Notes under the pieces: model-generated
The model's input: the letters and a program-made list of their open reading frames with translations, nothing else
What the model was told of the DNA's origin: nothing
Database searches by the model: none
DNA from: Pseudomonas mendocina
GTDB taxonomy: Bacteria; Pseudomonadota; Gammaproteobacteria; Pseudomonadales; Pseudomonadaceae
Direction of reading: 5' to 3'
Length of the DNA: 64,000 nt
Assembly (NCBI RefSeq): GCF_003008615.1
Contig: NZ_CP027657.1
Location: 3,658,001-3,722,000, forward strand
In this document: positions 8,883-17,403 of the stretch, piece by piece
Numbering within the stretch: position 1 is the stretch's first letter
How the letters are laid out: every line of letters starts with the position of its first letter
Program-made: the position numbers and the translations under genes

Positions 8883-10310
8883 CTAGAGACTCAGGAAACC
8901 GTCGTACAGGCCATAGGCCGCAATGACGGCACCGATCAGCACGGCCGTGAAAATCAATTTTTCCAGGCCGGTGAAAATGGGTTGTCCCAGCTCGCGCTTG
9001 GCCTTGGCGAAGAGAATCGCGCCAGGGGCATAGAGCAATGCCGAGAGCAGCAGGTACTGAACGCCGGCGGCGTATACCAGCCACACCGCGTACAGAGTGG
9101 AGATCAGCGCAATGAACAGATCCTTGTTGCGCTCACCGGCGGCGTTCTCGTAGGTCTCGCCGCGCGCCGCCAGTAGTACCGCGTAGGCGCTGGACCAGAA
9201 GTACGGCACCAGGATCATCGAGGTGGCCAGGTACAGCAGGCTGAGATACGTGGATGCGTTGAACAGGGTGATGATCAAGAACAGCTGGATCAGCCCGTTG
9301 GACAGCCACAGCGCGTTGGCCGGAACGTGGTTGACGTTCTCCTTGCGCAGGAACTCCGGCATGGTGTGGTCGCGGGCGCTGGCGAAGAGAATCTCGGCGC
9401 ACAGCAGCGTCCACGACAGCAGCGCCCCAGCCAGGGAGACGATCAGGCCGATGGAAATCAGCTGCGCGCCCCAGGGGCCGACCACGTGTTCCAGCACGCC
9501 GGCCATGGACGGGTTCTTCAACCCGGCCAGTTCGGCCTGGGCGAGGATGCCCTGGCTGAGCACGTTGACCAGCACCAGCAGCAGAAGCACGCCGACGAAG
9601 CCGATCACCGTGGCCTTGCCGACGTCGCTGCGTTTCTCGGCGCGGGCCGAGAAGATGCTTGCACCCTCGATGCCGATGAACACCCAGACGGTGACCAGCA
9701 TCATGTTGCGCACCTGATCCATCACGCTGCCCAGTTCGCTGTTGCCACGGCCCCAGAAGTCCGCGGTGTAGACGTCGAACTTGAAGGCGATGGCGGCGAT
9801 GACGATGAACAGCGCCAGCGGCAGCATCTTGGCGATGGTGGTGACGGTGTTGATGAACGCCGCCTCCTTGATCCCGCGCAGCACCAGGAAGTGCAGCAGC
9901 CAGAGCAATACCGAGGCGCAGATCACCGCTGGCAGGGTGTTGCCTTCACCGAATACCGGGAAGAAGTAACCCAGGGTGGAGAACAGCAGCACCATGTAGC
10001 TGACGTTGCCGATCCAGGCACTGATCCAGTAGCCCCAGGCCGAGGAGAAGCCCATGTAGTCGCCGAAACCCGCTTTGGCGTAGGCATACACCCCGCCGTC
10101 GAGTTCGGGCTTGCGGTTGGCCAGGGTCTGGAACACGAACGCCAGGGTCAGCATGCCGACCCCGGTGATCAACCAGCCGACCAGAGTGGCGCCAGCACTG
10201 GCACTGGCTGCGATGTTTTGTGGAAGGGAGAAGATACCGCCGCCGACCATTGAGCCGACTACCAGCGCTATCAATGCGGCGAGGCGGAGTTTTTGCGTCG
10301 AATCAGACAT
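8883..10310 (-). CDS. arcD: Arginine/ornithine antiporter
   Basis: This inner-membrane APC-superfamily exchanger takes up arginine and exports ornithine for the deiminase pathway. About 12-13 hydrophobic segments are seen. The N-terminal GSMVGGGIFSLPQNIA motif is the substrate-binding glycine-rich helix of basic amino-acid/polyamine antiporters. A start 30 bp further upstream is possible, but GGAGGT sits 7 bases before MSDSTQK, giving 475 residues. It is the first gene of arcDABC; a candidate ANR box is centred about 70 bp upstream. Confidence 0.96.
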   Translation of the reverse strand: MSDSTQKLRLAALIALVVGSMVGGGIFSLPQNIAASASAGATLVGWLITGVGMLTLAFVFQTLANRKPELDGGVYAYAKAGFGDYMGFSSAWGYWISAWIGNVSYMVLLFSTLGYFFPVFGEGNTLPAVICASVLLWLLHFLVLRGIKEAAFINTVTTIAKMLPLALFIVIAAIAFKFDVYTADFWGRGNSELGSVMDQVRNMMLVTVWVFIGIEGASIFSARAEKRSDVGKATVIGFVGVLLLLVLVNVLSQGILAQAELAGLKNPSMAGVLEHVVGPWGAQLISIGLIVSLAGALLSWTLLCAEILFASARDHTMPEFLRKENVNHVPANALWLSNGLIQLFLIITLFNASTYLSLLYLATSMILVPYFWSSAYAVLLAARGETYENAAGERNKDLFIALISTLYAVWLVYAAGVQYLLLSALLYAPGAILFAKAKRELGQPIFTGLEKLIFTAVLIGAVIAAYGLYDGFLSL

Positions 10311-10372
10311 CTCAATTACCTCCGTGTCACAGGGGGACATAGGTATTGAGCGCGTTTGGCGAGCAGAACATC

Positions 10373-10386
10373 ATGACTTGAATCAA
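10373..10386 (-). promoter_or_regulatory. Candidate ANR (FNR-type) box of the arcDABC promoter
   Basis: On the minus strand TTGATTCAAGTCAT matches the consensus TTGATNNNNATCAA at 8 of 10 fixed positions. Placing its centre at -41.5 predicts a start near 10338, about 28 bp before the arcD ATG, with an AATACCT-like -10 at a suitable distance. ANR control of arcDABC under low oxygen is established in P. aeruginosa; the exact site here is inferred. Confidence 0.5.
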
Positions 10387-10691
10387 AAGTCAGGATTCGT
10401 CAACGCACATCCGTGTTACAGGCGTTGCCGAGCACCTGATGAGCACCAGGACTACTGCTCAGGCTGGCGCGGGGATGCGCCAGTCCCTGAAACCATAGTC
10501 CGATATTCCGCCAATACAATGATGGCCAGTTGAGATGCGTAATCAGCGAGGCGGGAGGAAATGGGCGGGGCGGTTGGCCCCGCTCGAAGCGCCTGCCGGG
10601 TAGGCTGGCGCAGACCCGAAGGTCAGGAGGAGAGAACACGACGCTGGGCGGGTAGCCCCTGCGGGCAGTCGCGCCGTGTGGATACAGCATG
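10387..10691. other. Gene-free gap between arcD promoter and putA
   Basis: No convincing coding sequence is seen. Short frames here lack ribosome-binding sites and recognisable proteins. The part next to the ANR box should hold further arc promoter elements, such as ArgR sites, but no clear palindrome was found. Confidence 0.5.
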
Positions 10692-10722
10692 CCGTGGAAA
10701 GCTTTCAGCCAGCTTTCCACGG
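10692..10722 (-). terminator. 12-bp perfect hairpin after putA
   Basis: CCGTGGAAAGCT and AGCTTTCCACGG form a perfect 12-bp stem around a 7-base loop, starting 19 bp after the putA stop. There is no U-run on the minus strand, so it is either a weak intrinsic terminator or a 3'-end protecting structure. Confidence 0.6.
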
Positions 10723-10741
10723 TGTTGCCAGGCGATGATCG

Positions 10742-13700
10742 TCAGCCGATGGTCATCAGGCTGGCATTGCCGCCGGCTGCCGCCGTGTTCACGGACAGGG
10801 CGTGTTCGATCAGCAGGCGTTCCAGTGCGATGTCGGTTTCGCCCTTGTTCAGGCCGTGAACCGCGACGATGGCGCCTTTGCGCTGAGCCGCCTGTTCGCC
10901 CACCGCACGCAGCTGATCGGAGTCGCCGTGATGGAGGATGGCGTCCAGCCCGACTTCTTCACTGCTCCAGTCCGCGACCAGCTGGATGCGCTTCTGCACT
11001 TCCTTCGGTAGCTCGCTGTACAGCGCGCGATGGCTTTCCAGCCAGACGGCCTGGCTACCGACTGCGAGGGTGGCGGCCAGTTGGCTGAGCAGGTCGCCAC
11101 GCTCGTCGGCCAGGTTCAGCACGTGCTCGCGCGGCAGCAGGGTGTAGCTGTTGCGCTCGCCGGTCGGGCCGGTGAGGGTGTGGCTGCTGTAGCTCTGCGA
11201 CAGGTTGCGGTACTGCTCGAACAGGGCGGCGATGGCTGGCTCCTGCTTGCTTGCCCAGTCGCTGAAGGCGCTGCGTGCCTTGTCCAGCTCGGCCGGAACC
11301 GGCAGGGTCTGCACGTCGTCGTGTTGCAGGTACTGGGCCACGGCATCCTGCGGACGAGTCGACAGCAGGCGGTACAGGTACAGCGGGCCACCGGCTTTCG
11401 GGCCGGTGCCGGACAGGCCTTCACCGCCGAACGGTTGCACGCCGACCACTGCGCCGACGATGTTGCGGTTGACGTACAGGTTGCCGACCTTGGCGGTGCC
11501 GACCACCTGGGCAATGGTCTCGTCGATGCGCGTGTGCACGCCGAGCGTCAGGCCGTAACCACTGTCGTTGATCTGCTGCAGCAAGGTGCCCAGGTCGGCA
11601 CGGGCGTAGCGCACCACGTGCAGCACCGGGCCGAAGATCTCGCGTTTCATTTCATCGAAGCTGTCCAGCTCGATCAGCGTCGGCAGGACGAAGGTGCCGC
11701 GCTTGATGCTTTCGCCATCGGCGCGCGCCAGCTGGAACACCTTGCGGCCCTTGTCGCGCATCTTCTGGATGTGCGTCTCGATATTGCCCTTGGCTTCGGC
11801 GTCGATCACCGGGCCGATGTCGGTGTTCAGACGCTCGGGGTTGCCCACGGTGTATTCGGCCATGGCGCCCTTGAGCATGGTCAGCACGCGGTCGGCCACG
11901 TCGTCCTGCACGCACAGCACGCGCAGGGCCGAGCAGCGCTGGCCGGCGCTGTCGAAGGCGGAGGCGACCACGTCCATCACCACCTGTTCGGTCAGTGCCG
12001 AGGAGTCGACGATCATGGCGTTGAGGCCGCCGGTCTCGGCGATCAGCGGAACGCTGCGGCCCTGGGCATCCAGGCGACCCGCGATGTTGCGCTGGAGGAT
12101 GCCGGCCACTTCGGTGGAGCCGGTGAACATCACCCCGCGTACGCGCTCGTCGCCGACCAGGCGCGCGCCGACGGTTTCGCCGCGGCCCGGCAGCAGTTGT
12201 ACGGCACCGGCCGGTACACCGGCTTCGAGCAGGATACGCACGGCTTGTGCGGCGATCAGCGGCGTCTGTTCGGCCGGCTTGGCCAGCACGGTGTTACCCG
12301 CAGCCAGGGCGGCGGCAACCTGACCGCTGAAGATTGCCAGGGGAAAGTTCCACGGGCTGATGCACACCACCGGGCCCAGCGGGCGATGGCTGTCATTGCC
12401 GAAGCTGCGCGCCTGGGCGGCGTAGTAGCGCAGGAAATCGACGGCTTCGCGGACTTCGGCGATGGCATTGGCGAAGGTCTTGCCGGATTCACGTACCAGC
12501 AGGCCCATCAGTTGTTGCAGCTCGGCTTCCATCAGGTCGGCGGCGCGTTCCAGCACGGCGGCGCGCTCGCCCGGCAGGGTGGATTGCCAGATCGGCCCGC
12601 TGGACAGTGCGCAGCGCAGGGCGTTGTCGACGTCCTGGATGCTCGCCTCGCGCACATGGCCGACCAGGTCGCGATGGTCGGCCGGGTTGCGTAGCGGCTC
12701 GACTTCGCCGGCGTTGCCGCTGTCGCAACCGAGCATCGGTTCGGCCAGGTAGTTTTGGTTGGCGGTCGACAGCAGGGCCGAGGACAGCGAGCCGAGGCGG
12801 TGTTCGTTGGCAAGGTCGAGGCCGGCGGAGTTGGTGCGGGCCTTGCCGTACAGGTCACGCGGCAACGGGATGCGCGGGTGTGGCAGGCCGACGGTGCCTT
12901 CCTGCGCGGCCATCTGCTCGATCTGCTGCACCGGGTCGAGTACCAGCTCCTTGAGCGAGATGCTGTTGTCGGCGATGCGGTTGACGAAGCTGGTGTTGGC
13001 GCCGTTTTCCAGCAGGCGGCGTACCAGGTAGGCCAGCAGGGTTTCGTGGCTGCCCACCGGGGCGTAGATGCGGCACGGACGGTTCAGCTTGCCATCGGCA
13101 ACCTTGCCCACCACTTGCTCGTACAGCGGCTCGCCCATGCCGTGCAGGCACTGGAACTCGTACTGACCCGGGTAGTAGTTCTGCCCGGCAAGGTGGTAGA
13201 TGGCCGACAGCGAGTGGGCGTTGTGGGTGGCGAACTGCGGGTAGATGGCTTCCGGCGCGGCCAGCAGCTTGCGGGCGCAGGCGATGTAGGAGACGTCGGT
13301 GTACGGCTTGCGGGTGTACACCGGGTAGCCTTCCAGGCCATTGACCTGGGCCATCTTGATTTCGCTGTCCCAGTAGGCGCCCTTCACCAGGCGGATCATC
13401 AGGCGATGGCGGCTGCGCTTGGCCAGGTCGATGACGTAGTCGATCGCATACGGGCAGCGCTTCTGATAGGCCTGGATGACGAAGCCGATACCGTTCCAGC
13501 CGGCCAGGCTCGGCTCGAAGCACATGCGCTCGAGCAGATCCAGCGACAGCTCCAGGCGGTCGGCTTCCTCGGCATCGATGTTGATGCCGATGTCGTACTG
13601 CTTGGCCAGTTGGGTCAGGCTCAGCAGGATCGGGTACAGCTCTTCCATCACCCGGTCGTACTGCGCGCGGCTGTAGCGCGGGTGCAGGGCCGAGAGCTTG

Positions 13701-14677
13701 ATCGAGATGCCCGGGCCTTCGTAGATGCCGCGGCCGTGGGAGGCCTTGCCGATGGCGTGGATGGCCTGCTCGTAGGAGGCCAGGTAGCGCTTGGCGTCTT
13801 CCTCGGTCAGCGCGGCTTCGCCGAGCATGTCATAGGAGTAGCGGAAGCCTTTGCTTTCCAGGGAGGTGGCGTTGGCCAGGGCTTCGCCGATGGTTTCGCC
13901 GGTGACGAACTGCTCGCCCATCAGGCGCATGGCCATGTCCACGCCCTTGCGGATCACCGGTTCGCCGCTCTTGCCGATCAGGCGGTTGAGCGAATTGGAG
14001 AGGCCGGCCTCGTTGTGCGTCGATACCAGCTTGCCGGTAATCAGCAGGCCCCAGCTGGCGGCGTTGACGAACATCGACGGGCTCTGGCCGAGGTGCTGGC
14101 TCCAGTTGCCGTTGGCAATCTTGTCGCGGATCAGCGCATCGCGGGTGGCTTTGTCTGGAATGCGCAGCAGGGCTTCGGCCAGGCACATCAGTGCCACGCC
14201 TTCCTGCGACGACAGCGAGAACTCCTGCAGCAGACCCTGCACCAGACCCTGACGGCCACCGGCGCTCTTCTGGTTGCGCAGCTTCTCGGCAATGCTCAGG
14301 GCCAGCTTCTGGGTGGCGTCGGAGAGATCCTTGGGCAGGCGGGCCTGTTCCAGCAGCATTGGTACCGCTTCGGTTTCCGGGCGGCGATAGGCCGAGGTGA
14401 TGGCGGCGCGCAGTACCGACTGCGGGAGGATGCTTTCGGCGAAATCGAGGAATACCTGCAGGCCTTGCTCGCTCAGCGACTCCAGCGCTTCTTCACCGGC
14501 AGCGGCGGCCAGGCCGGAGCGCTCGGCGGGGGTGAGGCCGCCTTCGATCTGCTCCAGATAGTTGAAGATCGCCTGCTTGATCAGCCAGTGAGGGGTGCGG
14601 TCGATCGATTGCGCAGCCTGTTTCAGGCGGTCGCGGGTGGCATCGTCGAGTTTTACGCCAAGAGTCGTGGTGGCCAT
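10742..14677 (-). CDS. putA: Trifunctional PutA: repressor, proline dehydrogenase, P5C dehydrogenase
   Basis: This 1311-residue membrane-peripheral enzyme oxidises proline to glutamate in two steps and represses its own gene when proline is absent. Residues 1-45 (MATTTLGVKLDDATRDRLKQ onward) form the ribbon-helix-helix DNA-binding domain, so this is the trifunctional form. The proline dehydrogenase barrel occupies roughly residues 230-560, with YEFQCLHGMGE and the RIYAPVGSHETLLAYLVRR flavin/substrate region. The aldehyde dehydrogenase domain is at about 650-1110, with ETGGLNAMIVDSS and the catalytic cysteine in FDSAGQRCSALRV. The C-terminal part completes the channel. P5C also arises from arginine via ornithine, linking it to the neighbouring genes. 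Confidence 0.97.
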   Translation of the reverse strand: MATTTLGVKLDDATRDRLKQAAQSIDRTPHWLIKQAIFNYLEQIEGGLTPAERSGLAAAAGEEALESLSEQGLQVFLDFAESILPQSVLRAAITSAYRRPETEAVPMLLEQARLPKDLSDATQKLALSIAEKLRNQKSAGGRQGLVQGLLQEFSLSSQEGVALMCLAEALLRIPDKATRDALIRDKIANGNWSQHLGQSPSMFVNAASWGLLITGKLVSTHNEAGLSNSLNRLIGKSGEPVIRKGVDMAMRLMGEQFVTGETIGEALANATSLESKGFRYSYDMLGEAALTEEDAKRYLASYEQAIHAIGKASHGRGIYEGPGISIKLSALHPRYSRAQYDRVMEELYPILLSLTQLAKQYDIGINIDAEEADRLELSLDLLERMCFEPSLAGWNGIGFVIQAYQKRCPYAIDYVIDLAKRSRHRLMIRLVKGAYWDSEIKMAQVNGLEGYPVYTRKPYTDVSYIACARKLLAAPEAIYPQFATHNAHSLSAIYHLAGQNYYPGQYEFQCLHGMGEPLYEQVVGKVADGKLNRPCRIYAPVGSHETLLAYLVRRLLENGANTSFVNRIADNSISLKELVLDPVQQIEQMAAQEGTVGLPHPRIPLPRDLYGKARTNSAGLDLANEHRLGSLSSALLSTANQNYLAEPMLGCDSGNAGEVEPLRNPADHRDLVGHVREASIQDVDNALRCALSSGPIWQSTLPGERAAVLERAADLMEAELQQLMGLLVRESGKTFANAIAEVREAVDFLRYYAAQARSFGNDSHRPLGPVVCISPWNFPLAIFSGQVAAALAAGNTVLAKPAEQTPLIAAQAVRILLEAGVPAGAVQLLPGRGETVGARLVGDERVRGVMFTGSTEVAGILQRNIAGRLDAQGRSVPLIAETGGLNAMIVDSSALTEQVVMDVVASAFDSAGQRCSALRVLCVQDDVADRVLTMLKGAMAEYTVGNPERLNTDIGPVIDAEAKGNIETHIQKMRDKGRKVFQLARADGESIKRGTFVLPTLIELDSFDEMKREIFGPVLHVVRYARADLGTLLQQINDSGYGLTLGVHTRIDETIAQVVGTAKVGNLYVNRNIVGAVVGVQPFGGEGLSGTGPKAGGPLYLYRLLSTRPQDAVAQYLQHDDVQTLPVPAELDKARSAFSDWASKQEPAIAALFEQYRNLSQSYSSHTLTGPTGERNSYTLLPREHVLNLADERGDLLSQLAATLAVGSQAVWLESHRALYSELPKEVQKRIQLVADWSSEEVGLDAILHHGDSDQLRAVGEQAAQRKGAIVAVHGLNKGETDIALERLLIEHALSVNTAAAGGNASLMTIG

Positions 14678-14712
14678 GGGGGAATCCTATTATTCAGGTA
14701 ATGCACGGTAAA

Positions 14713-15005
14713 AAATTGCCTGGGGCAATTTCGACGTCGCCTGCGACGGCCCGAAGGGTTGCCGTCTGTGGATGACGGGTACCGGAAGCTGCGCGAGATT
14801 AAACCTGCTCAACGCTGGGTGCAACCAGGTGCAACCAATATCTCGCGTGAGCCGACAGACGTACGCTTGCCTCTTTCTCGTTCACTCCAAAGCCGGATTC
14901 ACTGGGGCTTGCAGCGTACCGAGCCTCCTGCGCAATGATTCTTGCAGCCCCAGTAGAACGGCCGGTTACGGCTCTGCATGGATTGTTGCGCCATTGCGGT
15001 GCAAC
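14713..15005 (-). promoter_or_regulatory. putA control region with PutA-type operator hexamers
   Basis: The 422-bp gap upstream of putA has no gene. It contains three exact TGCAAC hexamers, which are GTTGCA on the other strand, at 14820, 14830 and 15000. The first two lie in a tandem GGTGCAACC repeat 10 bp apart, or one helical turn. GTTGCA is the recognised ribbon-helix-helix operator of E. coli PutA. A perfect palindrome AAATTGCC-TGG-GGCAATTT (14713-14731) lies close to the putA start. Autorepression is inferred. Confidence 0.6.
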
Positions 15006-15099
15006 CTTGGTGCTACCCGTTTCAGGGTGCACACGAATGGCGCTTCGCGCAGTGCTGAACGGCATCGCGACTCGGTAGTACCGCTTCAGGATAGACCCG

Positions 15100-16041
15100 T
15101 CAGTTGTCGCGTGTTGTTGGGCTCGGCGCCCGGTCGTCGGCGGCCAGTGCCTCGTTCGCCTCGCGGATGATGGCGATGAACGCCTGCAACTGGGCCGGCA
15201 CATGGCGATAGCTGGAGTAGTACAGGTACAGGCCCGGTGAAGGCGGCGTCCAGTCTTCGAGCAACAGCGTCAGGCGGCCATCCTCCAGTGCCTGTCGCGC
15301 GAAGGCATGCGGGACGTAGGCGATCCCCAATCCCGCGCAAGCTGCCTCGACCAGCAGGTCGTTGTCGTCCAGGCTCAGGGTGCCCGGAACATCGAGAGCG
15401 AGTTGCTCCGTGCCGCGCTCGAACTCCCAGCGATAGCGCTTGCCGCTGGGCAGCCGTTGGCGAATGCAGCGATGCAACCTGAGTTCGTCTGGCATGGCGG
15501 GCCGGCCGAAAGCGTGCACATAACCTTCGGATGCGACCGTGACGAAACGCACGTCACCTCCGAACGGTACGGCCACCATGTCCTTGGGTACCGACTCGGC
15601 CAGGCGCACGCCGGCATCGAAACCTTCGGCGACGATATCCACCAACCTGCCTTCACTGACCAGGTCGAGTTCGACATGGGGGTGGCGTTGCAGGAAGGTC
15701 GGCACCACGTGGCCGAGCAGCCAGCGTGCCCCGCCTTTGCTGGCGTTGATACGCAGTGTACCGGCGAGCTCCTCGGGGCCATGGCTGACCGCATCCAGCG
15801 CCTCGTCCAGCTCCTGCAGCAGCGGGATCAGACGTTGCAGCAACTGCTCTCCGGCTTCCGTCATTGCCACGCTGCGGGTGGTGCGGTGCAGCAAGCGAAC
15901 CCCCAGGCGCTGCTCGAGCCCCTTGAGTGCATGGCTGAGGGACGAGCGCGAGACCCCCAGAGAATCCGCCGCCTTTTGAAAGCTGCGTTGCTGCGCCACC
16001 TGGACGAAGGCCTTGAGGTCGGAGAGGTTGGCGTGGCTCAT
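15100..16041 (-). CDS. LysR-family transcriptional regulator
   Basis: This is a 313-residue LysR regulator of the CrgA/AaeR-like group. The winged helix-turn-helix is at residues 10-65 (FVQVAQQRSFQKAADSLGVS, then SLSHALKGLEQRLGVRLLHR, TTRSVAMTEAG). The effector domain follows; its ligand is unknown. It is divergent from a secreted lipocalin-like gene. Just upstream of the start is the imperfect palindrome GTGAATATTCTTCAC, a possible autoregulatory LysR site. The target may be the divergent gene. Confidence 0.9.
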   Translation of the reverse strand: MSHANLSDLKAFVQVAQQRSFQKAADSLGVSRSSLSHALKGLEQRLGVRLLHRTTRSVAMTEAGEQLLQRLIPLLQELDEALDAVSHGPEELAGTLRINASKGGARWLLGHVVPTFLQRHPHVELDLVSEGRLVDIVAEGFDAGVRLAESVPKDMVAVPFGGDVRFVTVASEGYVHAFGRPAMPDELRLHRCIRQRLPSGKRYRWEFERGTEQLALDVPGTLSLDDNDLLVEAACAGLGIAYVPHAFARQALEDGRLTLLLEDWTPPSPGLYLYYSSYRHVPAQLQAFIAIIREANEALAADDRAPSPTTRDN

Positions 16042-16136
16042 TGGTGAATATTCTTCACGAGGTCGTTCGTATTGGTGCGTCTTATCATAGTTCGAGTCGC
16101 CTCATACCATCGTTATCACCTCACAGGAGATTGCCG

Positions 16137-16706
16137 ATGAACACTGAGTCGAATACACGAACCTCATTCGGGCCAGGCCTGATCGATAGGATCAGGTCGT
16201 CGTCGCAGGTGGCGCTGATGGCTGGCCTGATTGGGGTTTCCCTCATGGCCGTGGCCAGCGAACGCGAGCCGGCGCGAAGCGACGTCAATCAGGTGGCAGG
16301 CACCTGGCGCATGGTCTCCGCGACCCTGGAAACGAATGGTCGGATCGAGCGTCCTTACGGCGAAAACCCGCAGGGCATGTTGGTGTTCACGCCTGATATG
16401 CACTTCGTCGAGGTATTGACCGACGGCGATACGCCGCGCTTTCGCTCGGACGTGCGTGGCGATGGCAGCGACGACGAGAACCGTCGCGTCATGGCGTCGA
16501 GCATCGGTTTTTTCGGTACCTACAGCGTCGATGAGCAGGGGCAGTTTGCCGGCAACCGTGTCGAGGGGGCCACTTTCCCCAACTGGGTCGGTGGTGTGCG
16601 GACGACGCAGGAGCTGCAGTTGAAGGTCGACGGTGAGCGCATGTACGAGACCTTCACCCGTCCCGACGGCGGGCGTTTCAGCGCCGAGTTCGTACGGGCC
16701 AGGTAA
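16137..16706 (+). CDS. Lipocalin-like domain protein, exported or anchored
   Basis: This is a 189-residue protein with a hydrophobic N-terminal segment (VALMAGLIGVSLMAVASE) that is either a long signal peptide or an anchor. A lipocalin-like beta-barrel domain follows (VAGTWRMVSATLE, then YGENPQGMLVFTPDMHFVEV, resembling Pfam lipocalin_5). The start was chosen at the ATG 7 bases after AGGAG rather than the longer frame from 16041. It is divergent from a LysR gene. The family is found in fungi and bacteria, often beside oxidoreductases; the function here is unknown. Confidence 0.75.
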   Translation: MNTESNTRTSFGPGLIDRIRSSSQVALMAGLIGVSLMAVASEREPARSDVNQVAGTWRMVSATLETNGRIERPYGENPQGMLVFTPDMHFVEVLTDGDTPRFRSDVRGDGSDDENRRVMASSIGFFGTYSVDEQGQFAGNRVEGATFPNWVGGVRTTQELQLKVDGERMYETFTRPDGGRFSAEFVRAR

Positions 16707-16810
16707 CGCCGCCGTTGCTTCGCCGCGATGGGCCCATTGTCGCTGCGCCTGGGCAGGGAGGACGGATGCTGTGTGATGACGGAGCAGCGGGCGAGTGACG
16801 CCCGAAAGCG

Positions 16811-17038
16811 TCAGTAGCGACAGTCTTCGCCAATGCGCTGGTAGATCAGGGTGTGGCGTTCGCCCTTGGAGTCCAGGTAGACCATGCGGGCTTCGCCCAC
16901 CTGGCAGCCTTGCGGCAGGGTCTGGCTGATGACCTTGGCGATGTCCAGGTGCATGCCGTAGTGATAGGTCTCGGGCGATTCCGCCTGTGCCAGGGTGCTG
17001 GCGCAGGCAAGGGCGAGCAGGCAGGCGATACGTTTCAT
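16811..17038 (-). CDS. Small secreted DUF2790-like protein
   Basis: This is a 75-residue protein with a clear signal peptide (MKRIACLLALACASTLAQA, cleavage near residue 19). The short mature domain has YHYGMHLDIAKVISQT and a paired cysteine pattern (GCQVGEARMVYLDS, EDCRY), as in the Pseudomonas DUF2790 family. The two mature-region cysteines could form a periplasmic disulfide. Family members in pseudomonads are often stress- or copper-responsive, which is recalled and not shown here. It lies just downstream of another small secreted protein on the same strand. Confidence 0.85.
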   Translation of the reverse strand: MKRIACLLALACASTLAQAESPETYHYGMHLDIAKVISQTLPQGCQVGEARMVYLDSKGERHTLIYQRIGEDCRY

Positions 17039-17126
17039 GATGACCTCCGGTGATTCAAAAGGGCCGGGGAGTGGCCCGAGGGACGCAGGTCAGGAGCGGG
17101 GGAGACCGGCGTCAGGCAAGCGTCGA

Positions 17127-17312
17127 TCAGCCTTGCTGGTCGGCCTTGTGCGCGCTGTTCGCTTGCGCCTGTTGCTCGGTGCGTTGTGCCTTGTGCGCCT
17201 GTAGGTGAGCCTGGACGTGGGCGATGAAAGCCGGGGACTCATCGGCGAAGCTGGCCTGGCTGGCGAGCAGGACACCGAGGGAAAGGGCAGTGGCAGTCAG
17301 AAGGTTTTTCAT
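17127..17312 (-). CDS. Small secreted alanine/glutamine/histidine-rich protein
   Basis: This is a 61-residue protein. MKNLLTATALSLGVLLASQA is a standard signal peptide, and the mature part is about 38 residues, helical and polar (AFIAHVQAHLQAHKAQRTEQ) with four histidines spaced as HVQAHLQAH. A GAGG ribosome-binding site supports this internal start; the longer frame from 17531 runs into the downstream LysR gene. It resembles the small periplasmic PtrA-N-like/metal-stress peptides of pseudomonads only in general shape. The histidine pattern could bind a metal, which is inference. Confidence 0.6.
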   Translation of the reverse strand: MKNLLTATALSLGVLLASQASFADESPAFIAHVQAHLQAHKAQRTEQQAQANSAHKADQQG

Positions 17313-17403
17313 GGGGGCGATCCTCGTGCGAATTCTTCGTGGGTTCGAAGTCATCCTAGTGAGGCGTCGAGGTGGGAAAAAGCGCGCTCCGGGTGAATGA
17401 CCA

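Noticed and set aside
10400..10720. A 106-codon minus-strand frame between arcD and putA.
   Set aside because: It covers the arc promoter side and the putA hairpin, has no ribosome-binding site and encodes no recognisable protein.
11030..14701. Two long plus-strand frames (11030-12694 and 12755-14701) opposite putA.
   Set aside because: Shadow frames of a full-length trifunctional PutA.
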